DNA of 64,000 nt from Chryseobacterium sp. MA9 (GCF_024399315.1 NZ_CP075170.1:2790001-2854000); one strand, 5' to 3'; positions 46,713 through 55,777 are shown, counted from the first letter of the stretch. A program made the numbers and translations. The notes: generated by a model not told the origin, from the sequence alone.

Positions 46713-47417
46713 ATGATACAAAAAATTGCCATTCTGGGAGATTTTAATCCCGCTCATTCCACACTTCATGCATTAAATGAAAGCACAAGAAACATCCAAA
46801 AAAAATTAAATGTAGATATTCAGTTTGACTGGATCTCCACTGACATTTTTAATAATAAACTCGTTTTTGAAACCCAAAAGTACTCAGGTCTTTGGATTGC
46901 TCCCGGAAGTCCATATCGCGATATGGAAAATGTTCTTAATGCGATAAAATTCACAAGAGAAAATAATATTCCCACTTTTGGAAATTGTGGCGGATTTCAG
47001 CACATGATTATAGAATTTGCAAGGAACGTCTGCGGTATTCAGAATGCTGATCATGAAGAAACCAACCCGGATGGAACAGACCCACTGATAAAAAAGCTTT
47101 CCTGCTCTTTAAAAGGCGAACAGGAGAATCTTAAACTTATTGACAAAAATAGCTTTCTTTATCAAATGATCCATCAGGATAATATTGTTGGAAAATATTA
47201 TTGCAGCTATGGAATCAATGAAAAATATGTTGATATTTTGACAGAAAACGGATTATCTCTCACTTCAATATCTGAAGACGGAAATTACCGTTCATTTGAA
47301 ATACAATCCCATCCTTTTTTTGTAGGAACATTATTTCAGCCTGCTTTAACTTCTACAGAAAAAGAACCGAATCCAATTATTATAGAATTTGTGAAAAAAT
47401 CTTTAGGTCAAAGCTAA
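46713..47417 (+). CDS. CTP-synthase-like class I glutamine amidotransferase, stand-alone
   Basis: A 234-residue protein resembling the glutaminase domain of CTP synthase without the synthetase half. It starts IQKIAILGDFNPAHSTLHAL, has the GLWIAPGSPYRDMENVL segment, nucleophile Cys92 in FGNCGGFQ, and a late SHPFF ... EP segment with the other triad residues. It cannot make CTP alone; the acceptor is unknown. It is monocistronic with its own terminator. Confidence 0.85.
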   Translation: MIQKIAILGDFNPAHSTLHALNESTRNIQKKLNVDIQFDWISTDIFNNKLVFETQKYSGLWIAPGSPYRDMENVLNAIKFTRENNIPTFGNCGGFQHMIIEFARNVCGIQNADHEETNPDGTDPLIKKLSCSLKGEQENLKLIDKNSFLYQMIHQDNIVGKYYCSYGINEKYVDILTENGLSLTSISEDGNYRSFEIQSHPFFVGTLFQPALTSTEKEPNPIIIEFVKKSLGQS

Positions 47418-47441
47418 TTAGAAAAGATCAATAAAATTTAC

Positions 47442-47466
47442 AGCAGAGCAAATGCTCTGCTTTTTT
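47442..47466 (+). terminator. Terminator after the amidotransferase gene
   Basis: AGCAGAGCA and TGCTCTGCT form a 9-bp stem with loop AA, followed by T-residues. Confidence 0.85.
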
Positions 47467-47941
47467 ATACTCTAAATTACAGGAATCTTCAATGCACCAA
47501 TGCCTTATACTGACAACATTACGTTTTGAAAAACAGATATTTATGAGGTTACATTTTTACAGTCATAGCATTATAGATTTCGTCATACTTTATTAATTAG
47601 TTTGTTAATAGAATAAACTTTATGTCAATATAAAGTACGATTTTAGTTACATATCAATTATTAGTGAAATAACTTAATTTAAAAATTAATAGTAAAAATT
47701 AATACAAAAAAAGCAAATCATCGAAATAAATACACATTTGAAATAAAAACACAACAAAACAATCATTATATTATGTTATATACAAGCATAATCTTTTATT
47801 AATATATTTACAATGCACAGCTGAATTATAATGATGACTTAATCAAACTTAAGAATTGATTAATTTTAATAATCTTTTGCGTATGGTAATAATATAGCTG
47901 TTCATATTTTAAAACCTGATCACCAACCAATATTAAATAAT
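47467..47941. other. 475-bp AT-rich intergenic region
   Basis: No ORF of note. The region is very AT-rich and precedes the astacin-like lipoprotein gene, whose promoter and leader must lie near its right end. I see no strong hairpin or TAnnTTTG box. Confidence 0.4.
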
Positions 47942-49273
47942 ATGAAAAGCAAACTATTACTATTATCAGTATGCCTTGTTTTGGCACTTAACTCATGTAG
48001 GTCTGACATTGAAAATACACAAACAGATTCAATGGATCATACAACGATGAACTTAGACAATGCAAAGATTCACAAATTTTTAATTGACGGAAATTACACG
48101 TATGTGAATGAAGTAAATGGAGAGTATTTTTATGCAGATGATATTACTATCAGCTCCGAGCAGTTTAATAAATTAAAGATGCAGGCCAATTCTGAAATAT
48201 CAACAGTTGAGAAAAGTACAATTGTAAGCTCTTTTATTAAGACATGGCCGAATGCAACAGTCTATTATACATTACCCAGCCAGGGAAGTCTGAGTACTCA
48301 GAATTATAATACGTTCCTTACCAATATCAACAAAGCGTTTGATATGATCTCTTCCCAAACCAGCATGCAGTTTGTTGAACGTACCAATCAAACAGAATAT
48401 ATCACCTTTACTTACACAACGAGTAACAGCTCACCACTAGGATGGCAGAAAAATAGAGTTAACGGTATTAAAATTTATAACATTACTTATCCCGCAATTA
48501 TTGCTCACGAAATCATGCACTCAATGGGAATCATGCATGAGCAGTGCCGCCCGGACAGAGATCAGTATATTATTGTAGATGTTAACAAAGCTGTAGAAGG
48601 AAGCCGTCATAACTTCAATCTTTATAATGATTATGCAGGACACGGCGCATTTGATTTCGGTTCAGTCATGATGTATCAATCTACGGACTTTGCTATAAAC
48701 CCAAGTCAGCCCGTAATGACTAAGCTGGACGGATCTACTTTTACAAAGCAAAGAACAGGATTATCTGCCGGTGATTATGCAGGAATAAATCATTTGTACG
48801 GGCCTGTGAATACCACTTCTGCAATCAACGGAACTTACACAATGAGAACAGCTTTAGCGAATGATAAAAATATAGATATTACCGGAAGTTCTACTACAGA
48901 TGGCACCAATATTATTCTGTATTCAGCTTCTACAGGGAATAACCAGAGATTTACTTTTAGCAAATCGGATCATGGATATTATATCATCAAATCTATACTG
49001 GATCCTGCAAAGGTATTAACCGTAAAAGGTAACGGAACAACGAATGGAACAGCTGTTGAATTAAGAACCAACTCCAATACAGATTCTCAGAAATGGTTAT
49101 TATTCAATCTGGGAAACAATGGCTTTGGATTTGCTCCTAAGAATGCTCCAGCACTGAGATTAGAGGTAAAAGATGGCTTAACAGCTAATCTTACACCAAT
49201 TGTAATCGGCACTACGGACCAAACGGTTCAGCCTTCTACAAAGCAACGCTTTATACTTACAAAAGTTAACTAA
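47942..49273 (+). CDS. Astacin-family (M12A) metalloprotease lipoprotein with ricin-type lectin domain
   Basis: A 443-residue protein. The lipoprotein signal ends at Cys19 (LALNSCRSD). A propeptide-like region (about 30-95) is followed by an astacin catalytic domain with HExxHxxGxxHE at 189-200 and a Met-turn region SVMMY (241-245; Tyr245 is the fifth ligand in this family). The C-terminal 150 residues (about 295-440) form a ricin-type beta-trefoil. The protease part is like flavastacin of flavobacteria, but a lipid anchor replaces free secretion. It probably digests protein while bound to carbohydrate at the cell surface. Confidence 0.9.
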   Translation: MKSKLLLLSVCLVLALNSCRSDIENTQTDSMDHTTMNLDNAKIHKFLIDGNYTYVNEVNGEYFYADDITISSEQFNKLKMQANSEISTVEKSTIVSSFIKTWPNATVYYTLPSQGSLSTQNYNTFLTNINKAFDMISSQTSMQFVERTNQTEYITFTYTTSNSSPLGWQKNRVNGIKIYNITYPAIIAHEIMHSMGIMHEQCRPDRDQYIIVDVNKAVEGSRHNFNLYNDYAGHGAFDFGSVMMYQSTDFAINPSQPVMTKLDGSTFTKQRTGLSAGDYAGINHLYGPVNTTSAINGTYTMRTALANDKNIDITGSSTTDGTNIILYSASTGNNQRFTFSKSDHGYYIIKSILDPAKVLTVKGNGTTNGTAVELRTNSNTDSQKWLLFNLGNNGFGFAPKNAPALRLEVKDGLTANLTPIVIGTTDQTVQPSTKQRFILTKVN

Positions 49274-49286
49274 ATTTTTTCATACA

Positions 49287-49328
49287 AAATAAAGAAGTTA
49301 GGAAATGTATTTCCTAACTTCTTTATTT
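49287..49328. terminator. Terminator between the astacin gene and purA
   Basis: A 20-bp perfect stem (AAATAAAGAAGTTAGGAAAT and its complement) with loop GT separates two convergent genes. Confidence 0.92.
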
Positions 49329-49358
49329 ATCAGATCAGTATATACTACTGCTCTATAA

Positions 49359-50633
49359 TTATTTAATGGTTAATTTCAACATCTGCTCCCTTCCAGGCCC
49401 AGTGGAAAGATATGCCACTGGAATACCTAATTCCGATTCCAAAAAAGATAGAAACTCATTCACTTCTTTTGGCAACTCTGAGGGACTTTTCATCGTAGAA
49501 AAATCAGCATTCCAACCATTCATCCATTTCAGGATTGGTTTTCCTTTTTCAGAAAGCAACCCTGAAACTTCAACTGTATTTCCACCTTCCAGTTCATAAT
49601 GGGTACAAACCGCTACAGAGGGCAACCCGCTTAAAACATCAGCTTTAGTCAGAACCAGCTGAGTGACTCCATTGATCATAACGGCGTACTTTAAAGCAGG
49701 TAAATCCAGCCAGCCTGTTCTTCTCGGACGTCCGGTATTGGAACCAAACTCATTTCCTTTTGTTCTGATCTCTTCACCTAATTCATCAAATAATTCTGTA
49801 GGAAATACTCCGTTCCCCACTCGTGTACAATATGCTTTGGCAATCCCAAACACCTCACCGATCTTTTTCGGTGAAACACCTAATCCGCTGCTCGCCCCTG
49901 AAGCTGTTGTGGAAGAAGAAGTAACATAAGGATAGGTTCCGTGATCAATATCCAGCATTGCGGCCTGAGATCCTTCTGCTAATATTGTTTTTCCTTCCGC
50001 CAAAGCCTTATTCAGGTATATTTCAGTTTCAGTACATTTGAATCTCTTCAGAAAATCTATTGCTTCAAAAAACTCATTACTTATTTCTTCCAAAGAAGGA
50101 AGCTCCATATTCCCTTCTGCAAGCATTTTGTAATCTCTCTCTAAAATATGCTGTACTCTGCTTTTAAAGTCAGGAGCAAACATATCTCCTACTCTTACAT
50201 TCTGTCTTAAAATTTTATTTGAATACGCCTGTGCAATTCCGTTTTTCGTAGTTCCGATAGTTGTATAATCAGGACTCTCCTCCATAAAAACATCCAGGAG
50301 CTTATGAGTAGGTAATACAAAGTGAGCTTTCAATGAAATAATCACATTCGTTTCTGGCTGAACTGTCTCATCAAAAGCCTGAAGATTTGCAATTTCTTTT
50401 TTAAAGCTTACAGGATCTAAAACAGTTCCCGTACCAATCACATTCTGTACCCCTTTCATGAAGATCCCAGAAGGAATCATTTTAAGAGTGATTCTTCGCC
50501 CATTCCTTTCTATACTGTGTCCAGCATTAGATCCGCCATTAAAACGCGCTGTAATGTCATAATTTTCACTGATAAGATCAATAAACTTCCCCTTACCTTC
50601 ATCTCCCCATTGTAATCCTAATACAATATCCAT
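49359..50633 (-). CDS. purA: Adenylosuccinate synthetase
   Basis: A 424-residue GTP-dependent enzyme adding aspartate to IMP in AMP synthesis. The N-terminus LGLQWGDEGKGKFID is the GTP-binding signature; FNGGSNAGHSI and the later GRPRRTGWLDL are also characteristic. Length is normal. It follows the Crp/Fnr gene in the same direction, with a 192-bp gap that contains a palindromic site. Confidence 0.97.
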   Translation of the reverse strand: MDIVLGLQWGDEGKGKFIDLISENYDITARFNGGSNAGHSIERNGRRITLKMIPSGIFMKGVQNVIGTGTVLDPVSFKKEIANLQAFDETVQPETNVIISLKAHFVLPTHKLLDVFMEESPDYTTIGTTKNGIAQAYSNKILRQNVRVGDMFAPDFKSRVQHILERDYKMLAEGNMELPSLEEISNEFFEAIDFLKRFKCTETEIYLNKALAEGKTILAEGSQAAMLDIDHGTYPYVTSSSTTASGASSGLGVSPKKIGEVFGIAKAYCTRVGNGVFPTELFDELGEEIRTKGNEFGSNTGRPRRTGWLDLPALKYAVMINGVTQLVLTKADVLSGLPSVAVCTHYELEGGNTVEVSGLLSEKGKPILKWMNGWNADFSTMKSPSELPKEVNEFLSFLESELGIPVAYLSTGPGREQMLKLTIK

Positions 50634-50687
50634 ATTTGTACTTTAATTTTTATGGGACAAAGCTATGACAGTCAACGAGAAGCACCA

Positions 50688-50701
50688 TTGCCATTTGGCA
50701 A
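50688..50701. promoter_or_regulatory. Palindromic Fnr-like box, copy 1 (upstream of purA)
   Basis: TTGCCATTTGGCAA is a perfect 5-4-5 palindrome of the TTGnn-N4-nnCAA shape used by Crp/Fnr regulators. It lies 54 bp before the purA start, directly after the end of the Crp/Fnr gene on the other side. The second copy is at 51457. Confidence 0.5.
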
Positions 50702-50825
50702 AAAGAGAATTAATTTATACAATGTAAGTGTATTAATGACTAAGGATTGGAAGTCTTGCCTGAAAACTCTCACACACTACAACTCTATCATTCTTCAACC
50801 TACAACTAAACTATTGCATATAATT

Positions 50826-51395
50826 CTAGACTATATTCCTCCTGATGCGGCTAAGGGATGAGGGAGTAACTCCAAGATAAGATGCCAGCATAGATTGCGG
50901 TACTCTATTGGCAAGGCCGGGATAATGATTTAAAAAGTGAATATAACGTGATTTTGCATCCTGATTCAGCATGATACTCGCCACCTTCAGTTTATTCTCT
51001 ACAACAAAGGCATGGATTCTTGCAAACAAAACCGGCCAGACTGTTATTTTCTCTTCCAGTATTTTAAAATGCTTAAGATCTATCACCAGCAATACAGCGT
51101 CGGTAATAGCTTCAATATCTTCGTGAGCAGGCAGCTGATCGGTAAAACCCTGAAAATCTCCGATAAACCTTCCTTCATAGATGAAATACCGGGTAAAATC
51201 ATCACCTCGTTTATTATAATACAAAGACCGGAAAACACCTTCCTTTACAAAAGCAATTCTTTGGCTCACCTTTCCTGCTTCTATGAATGGATCTCCTTTC
51301 TTTACAGTGATTTCCTGAATTCCTTCAGCAATCAAAAGTTCATCCTGAGGATTCAGTGTTCCGAATTTTTTGATATAATTAAAAAGCTCTTCCAT
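50826..51395 (-). CDS. Crp/Fnr-family transcription regulator
   Basis: A 189-residue protein with a cyclic-nucleotide-binding-type beta barrel (about 20-115), a long dimer helix (about 118-145) and a C-terminal helix-turn-helix (about 165-187, MLASYLGVTPSSLSRIRR). It has no N-terminal cysteine cluster, so it is not an Fe-S oxygen sensor of the FNR type. Two near-identical palindromes flank it (50688 and 51457) and are its most likely binding sites, implying autoregulation and possible control of purA or of Ku. Confidence 0.9.
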   Translation of the reverse strand: MEELFNYIKKFGTLNPQDELLIAEGIQEITVKKGDPFIEAGKVSQRIAFVKEGVFRSLYYNKRGDDFTRYFIYEGRFIGDFQGFTDQLPAHEDIEAITDAVLLVIDLKHFKILEEKITVWPVLFARIHAFVVENKLKVASIMLNQDAKSRYIHFLNHYPGLANRVPQSMLASYLGVTPSSLSRIRRNIV

Positions 51396-51456
51396 ATTTT
51401 TGTTGTAACCACGGATTACAGAAATATAAAGGTATAAAAGTCGACGCTAAAAACAA

Positions 51457-51470
51457 TTGTCATTTGACAA
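51457..51470. promoter_or_regulatory. Palindromic Fnr-like box, copy 2 (between Crp/Fnr and ku)
   Basis: TTGTCATTTGACAA matches copy 1 except for C to T and G to A at mirrored positions, so the palindrome is preserved. The four bases after it (AAAG) are also shared. It sits 61 bp upstream of the Crp/Fnr start and 71 bp upstream of the ku start. Confidence 0.55.
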
Positions 51471-51541
51471 AAAGCCGGTTAAAGGTACCACACAGGCTTC
51501 CAACGGCATGTTAATTGCTTGATTTTTAAAAACGTAAGACA

Positions 51542-52327
51542 ATGAAAGCAATTTGGAATGGCGCCATTGGCTTCGGTTTAGTCAACATTCCCGTTAAAAT
51601 TTATTCGGCAACGGAAACTACAAAATTAGATCTCGATATGCTCGACAAATCCGATTTTTCCAATATCCGGTTCAAAAGAGTAAATGAAAATACGGGAAAA
51701 GAAGTAAAATGGGAAAATATCGTCAAAGGTTATCTCATGGACGACAAATACATCGTTCTTGATGAGGAAGATTACGAAGCCGCAAGCCCTGAAAAGACAA
51801 AAATACTCTCTATTGACCAGTTTGTAAAAGAGGCGGAAGTAGACAGTATGTATTTTGAAAATCCTTACTATCTGGAGCCTCAGAAAAATGGGGAAAATGC
51901 GTACAGGCTTTTACTGAAAGCTCTTGAAAAAACATCCATGGTAGGAATCGGAACGTTTGTGCTCCGAGAAACAGAAGCTATTGGAATGATCCGTCCGTAT
52001 AAAGATGACATCCTAGTTCTCAACCGTTTGAGGTTTGATCAGGAAATAAGAGATTATAAAGATTTAAAAATTCCTGCTCAAAAAGCTCCGAAACCAGCAG
52101 AACTTAAAATGGCGGTTAATCTTATCGAGCAGCTTTCACAGGAATTTGATCCTGCCCTGTATAAAGACACCTATTCGGATGAACTGATGAAGATCATCAA
52201 ACAAAAAGCAAAAGGCAAAAATATAAAAGTCCCAAAAGCCCTACCTGCAAAAGAAGGTAAAGTGATTGACCTCATGGCCCAGCTAAAGGCCAGTCTGAAC
52301 AGTTCCAAATCCAAATCCGCATCATAA
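51542..52327 (+). CDS. ku: Ku protein, non-homologous end joining
   Basis: A 261-residue bacterial Ku homolog that binds DNA double-strand ends as a dimer. The start WNGAIGFGLVNIPVKIYSAT is the family hallmark, and the core (about 10-230) matches the bacterial single-domain form; the Lys/Ser tail may aid DNA binding. The stop overlaps the start of the next gene (DNA ligase D) by one base (TAATG), so the two are translationally coupled, the classic NHEJ arrangement. Confidence 0.97.
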   Translation: MKAIWNGAIGFGLVNIPVKIYSATETTKLDLDMLDKSDFSNIRFKRVNENTGKEVKWENIVKGYLMDDKYIVLDEEDYEAASPEKTKILSIDQFVKEAEVDSMYFENPYYLEPQKNGENAYRLLLKALEKTSMVGIGTFVLRETEAIGMIRPYKDDILVLNRLRFDQEIRDYKDLKIPAQKAPKPAELKMAVNLIEQLSQEFDPALYKDTYSDELMKIIKQKAKGKNIKVPKALPAKEGKVIDLMAQLKASLNSSKSKSAS

Positions 52328-52932
52328 TGGCTCTCAAAGATTATCAGGAAAAACGAAAGTTCGATGAAACCAGCGAACCAAAAGGAAAAACAAAAAAAAG
52401 CAAAGATCAACTGATTTTTGTGATCCAAAGACATGCTGCAAGCAGACTTCATTATGACTTCCGCCTTGAAATGGAAGGCGTACTGAAAAGCTGGGCCGTA
52501 CCAAAAGGTCCGTCATTGGATCCCAAAGATAAACGGCTGGCCATGATGGTGGAGGATCATCCTTACGATTATAAAGATTTTGAAGGAAATATTCCCGAGG
52601 GAAATTACGGTGCCGGACAGGTGGAAGTTTGGGACAGCGGAACTTATGAACCTTTAGAAAAAAATGCCAAACTTTCTGATGAAAAAGAGCTGCTGAGAGA
52701 ATTGCATGCCGGCTCTCTAAAATTCATTTTACACGGTAAAAAGCTGAAAGGTGAATTTGCTTTGGTTAAAATGAAAAACACAGAGGATAATGCATGGCTG
52801 CTCATCAAACATAAGGATGATTTTACAGAAAGTCCTTATGATGCTGAAGAAAACACCTCACCAAAATCTTTGGTTACCCAGTTTTTAGAGAAAAAAAAAA
52901 GCCTAAAAACAAAAGAAAAAAAGAAGTCATAG
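52327..52932 (+). CDS. ligD: DNA ligase D, 3'-phosphoesterase part
   Basis: A 201-residue N-terminal portion of DNA ligase D. The phosphoesterase core (about 30-160) has the FVIQRHAASRLHYDFRLE signature with metal His/Asp residues and the later IPEGNYGAG segment. It ends in a Lys-rich tail after a run of ten A (52891-52900). One frame away, the ligase-polymerase frame is open from inside this A-run onward, so the two ORFs look like one gene joined by a -1 shift. See the next entry and the findings. Confidence 0.9.
   Translation: MALKDYQEKRKFDETSEPKGKTKKSKDQLIFVIQRHAASRLHYDFRLEMEGVLKSWAVPKGPSLDPKDKRLAMMVEDHPYDYKDFEGNIPEGNYGAGQVEVWDSGTYEPLEKNAKLSDEKELLRELHAGSLKFILHGKKLKGEFALVKMKNTEDNAWLLIKHKDDFTESPYDAEENTSPKSLVTQFLEKKKSLKTKEKKKS
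52891..52900 (+). other. A10 run: possible frameshift or transcriptional slippage site in ligD
   Basis: Ten consecutive A follow GAG. A -1 shift on A-AAA-AAA within the run moves the ribosome from the phosphoesterase frame into the ligase frame, which then reads KPKNKRKKEVIVSEKPF without a stop into FIKPMLAKL. One extra A would give the same result. Programmed slippage, a mutation, or a homopolymer sequencing error are all possible. Confidence 0.6.
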
Positions 52933-53003
52933 TCTCTGAGAAACCATTCAGAAGTTTTAATTCTTTAACGAACGAAAAAAAATTAAAGTCTTTTATAAAA
53001 CCC

Positions 53004-54875
53004 ATGTTGGCCAAGCTTTCCGAAAAAGCCTTCAATGATAAAGACTGGGTTTTTGAAATAAAATGGGATGGCTACAGAGCAATTGCCGATTTAAGTCATG
53101 ACATTCCTCTCTTCTATTCCCGGAACGGAATTTCATTTTTATCCAAATTCGAAAAAATAGTACTGGACTTCAAAAAACAGAAACATCATATGATCCTGGA
53201 TGGTGAAGTTGTAGCATACGACGAACAAGGGAAGCCTAATTTCCAGTTTTTGCAGCAAATTGGGGATAATCCCGACGCGGCTCTTGTATACCATGTTTTT
53301 GACCTCCTATGGCTGAATGGTCATTCTACCGAAGATCTTCCTCTTATTCAGCGAAAAGAACTTTTAAAAGAGGCTCTAAACGAAACTGATCGTATTAAGT
53401 ATTGTGACCATATCCCGGAAAAGGGTATTGAGTTTTTTACACAGATGAGAAAAATGCAACTGGAAGGAATGATTGCAAAACGGGCAGAAAGTTCATATAT
53501 CGAAAACCACAGGACCAATGACTGGCTTAAAATCAAATTTTCCAATACAGAAGAAGTTATTATTTGTGGTTTTACAGATCCCAGAGGTTCGCGGAAAAAT
53601 TTCGGTGCTTTAATTTTAGGAAAATATTTGAATGGAACGCTTACTTATTGCGGACATACGGGAACAGGTTTCAGTAACACCTCTTTAAAAGAGCTTTATC
53701 AGAAACTTCAGAAGCTGGTTATACAATCATCCCCATTTGAAACAGTTCCCAAAACCAACATGCCTGTAACATGGACAAAGCCTGAGATGATCTGTGAAAT
53801 CAAATATTCTGACATTACACGAGACGGAATCTTCAGACATCCTGTTTTTATAGGAATACGAGAAGACAAAGATCTTAAAGATATCAAAGATTCATCCTTC
53901 ACCGAAAAATCTAAAGAAATGAAAACGAAAGCATCATCAAAAAAAACTGAAGTTTCTTCGAAAGAAAAAGAGATCACCTTGGACAAACATATGGTAAAAC
54001 TGACGAATCAGGATAAAATCTATTTCCCAAAAGACGGCATTACTAAAGGAGACGTCATTGATTATTATCAATCGGTGGCCACTTATATTCTGCCTCATAT
54101 AAAAAACCGTCCGCTTTCTCTTAACCGCTTTCCGAATGGAATTGAAGAGCAGGGTTTTTATCAGAAAGATGCTGGAGATCATATTCCGGACTGGATAAAA
54201 ACCACACAGGTATATTCTGAATCCAATGATAAATACATCGACTATATTTATTGCAATGACAAAGCAACTCTAGCCTATCTGAATAATTTAGGCTGTATAG
54301 ACCTTAACCCCTGGAACAGTTCTTTACCAGATCTTGAGCATCCTGATTATTTGGTTTTAGACCTGGATCCATCTCCCAAAAATACATTTGATGAGGTTAT
54401 TGAAACAGCACTTCAGGTGAATGAGGTTTTAAAAACGATTAAAGTAAAAGGGTATTGCAAAACTTCCGGAAGTACAGGAATTCATATTTATATTCCCATG
54501 GGAGCTCATTATGATTTTGACCAGGTAAAAGATTTCGCCAATATTCTTATGAAACAGGTCAATGACAGACTTCCTAAAATCACAACTTTAGAACGAAGCC
54601 TTCAAAAAAGAGATCATAAAAAAATCTATCTCGATTACCTACAGAACAGGACGGGGCAAACCCTGGCAAGTGCTTACAGCTTGAGACCTAAGCAGGGAGC
54701 TGCGGTTTCCATGCCTTTGGATTGGGATGAATTAAAGCCCGGGTTGAAACCTACAGATTTTAATATTAATAATGCTCTGGAGAGAATCCAGGAAAAAGGA
54801 GACTTGTTCAAACCGGTTTTGGGTAAAGGAATTGATATGATGAAGGCCCTGGAATTGCTGCAAAATATTGATTAA
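53004..54875 (+). CDS. ligD: DNA ligase D, ligase and polymerase (primase) domains
   Basis: The first ATG in this frame is at 53004, giving 623 residues, but the frame is open back to about 52899, so the true product may be the C-terminal ~658 residues of a fused protein of about 849 residues. The ATP-dependent ligase domain has the nucleophile Lys20 in EIKWDGYR and an OB-fold up to about 290. After a Lys/Ser/Glu-rich linker (about 295-325) comes the primase-like polymerase domain with LSLNRFPNG, LVLDLDPSP (catalytic acidic pair) and SGSTGIHIYIP. The order PE-ligase-polymerase is the expected one for this phylum. Confidence 0.93.
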   Translation: MLAKLSEKAFNDKDWVFEIKWDGYRAIADLSHDIPLFYSRNGISFLSKFEKIVLDFKKQKHHMILDGEVVAYDEQGKPNFQFLQQIGDNPDAALVYHVFDLLWLNGHSTEDLPLIQRKELLKEALNETDRIKYCDHIPEKGIEFFTQMRKMQLEGMIAKRAESSYIENHRTNDWLKIKFSNTEEVIICGFTDPRGSRKNFGALILGKYLNGTLTYCGHTGTGFSNTSLKELYQKLQKLVIQSSPFETVPKTNMPVTWTKPEMICEIKYSDITRDGIFRHPVFIGIREDKDLKDIKDSSFTEKSKEMKTKASSKKTEVSSKEKEITLDKHMVKLTNQDKIYFPKDGITKGDVIDYYQSVATYILPHIKNRPLSLNRFPNGIEEQGFYQKDAGDHIPDWIKTTQVYSESNDKYIDYIYCNDKATLAYLNNLGCIDLNPWNSSLPDLEHPDYLVLDLDPSPKNTFDEVIETALQVNEVLKTIKVKGYCKTSGSTGIHIYIPMGAHYDFDQVKDFANILMKQVNDRLPKITTLERSLQKRDHKKIYLDYLQNRTGQTLASAYSLRPKQGAAVSMPLDWDELKPGLKPTDFNINNALERIQEKGDLFKPVLGKGIDMMKALELLQNID

Positions 54876-54880
54876 ATTAA

Positions 54881-54911
54881 AACCTCCCACATTATTGTAA
54901 TGCGGGAGGTT
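54881..54911. terminator. Terminator between convergent ligD and mscS-type gene
   Basis: AACCTCCC pairs with GGGAGGTT, and an A-run follows on the plus strand. It lies just after the ligD stop. Confidence 0.8.
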
Positions 54912-54931
54912 CTTAAAAAAATTAAATATAA

Positions 54932-55777
54932 TTATTGATTATAAACATGAATATCTCTCTGTGGAAAAGGAATTCCAATCCCCGCTTTATCGAGAGCTTC
55001 TTTACAACCGATGATTAGTTCTTCGTTCATAGCCCAATAGTTTTCTGTAGAACTACTTACTCTTACCGATAAATTGACAGCGCTTTCTCCAAGCTCGGTA
55101 ACCACTACCTGCGGAACAGGTATTGCAAGAGCATATTCATTATTTTTAATGACGTTCATTAAAAGCTCTTTGGTCTGTTTAAGATCTGCATCATACGCAA
55201 CTCCGATATCCAGTGATGTTCTTCTTGTTCCCAGTTGGGTAAAATTGGTAATACTGTTATTTGAAACTACACCATTAGGAATAACGATCAATTGGTTTTG
55301 TGGTGTAACCAGTTTTGTATGGAAAATATCTATTGCCTGCACCGTCCCTGAAACTCCGGAATTGGTAGAAATAAAGTCGCCAATTTTAAAAGGTTTTAAT
55401 AATAAAATTAATATTCCCCCTGCAAAATTAGTCAAGGAACCCTGCAAAGCCAAACCTACCGCCAAACCTGCTGCACCAATCATGGCAACAAATGCAGATG
55501 TCTGTACTCCCAATTGAGTTACAACAACGATAAACAACAGAATATTAAGTCCCCAGTTGATAATATTCAACAGAAAATGTCGCAGAGAAGCTTCCATATT
55601 ACGTTTTATAAAAGCTTTTTCAACCAGCTTTTTAATCATTCTGATCATCCATGAACCAATCAGATAAATTAATAATGCAGAAATAACTGCAGTAAAAACT
55701 CTCGGTGCCCATGAAATTGCTGAAGAAATTAATGTGTCCCAGTGCTGTTGAATCTTGTTCAATTCTAAATCGTCCAT
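54932..55777 (-). CDS. Small-conductance mechanosensitive ion channel (MscS family)
   Basis: A 281-residue MscS homolog with three membrane helices (about 15-45, 60-85, 88-115). The pore helix GAAGLAVGLALQGSLTNFAGG and the following beta domain with FKIGDFI and GTVQAIDIFHTKLVTP are family hallmarks. It releases solutes during osmotic downshock. The gene stands alone. Confidence 0.95.
   Translation of the reverse strand: MDDLELNKIQQHWDTLISSAISWAPRVFTAVISALLIYLIGSWMIRMIKKLVEKAFIKRNMEASLRHFLLNIINWGLNILLFIVVVTQLGVQTSAFVAMIGAAGLAVGLALQGSLTNFAGGILILLLKPFKIGDFISTNSGVSGTVQAIDIFHTKLVTPQNQLIVIPNGVVSNNSITNFTQLGTRRTSLDIGVAYDADLKQTKELLMNVIKNNEYALAIPVPQVVVTELGESAVNLSVRVSSSTENYWAMNEELIIGCKEALDKAGIGIPFPQRDIHVYNQ

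Noticed and set aside
47467..47941. Long intergenic region considered as a hidden RNA or riboswitch
   Set aside because: I could not find a stable stem set, a promoter box or conserved motif by eye; it is only AT-rich.
55074..55517. Plus-strand ORF of 147 codons inside the MscS-type gene
   Set aside because: Antisense to a clear MscS frame; Pro/Thr/Ile-rich shadow.
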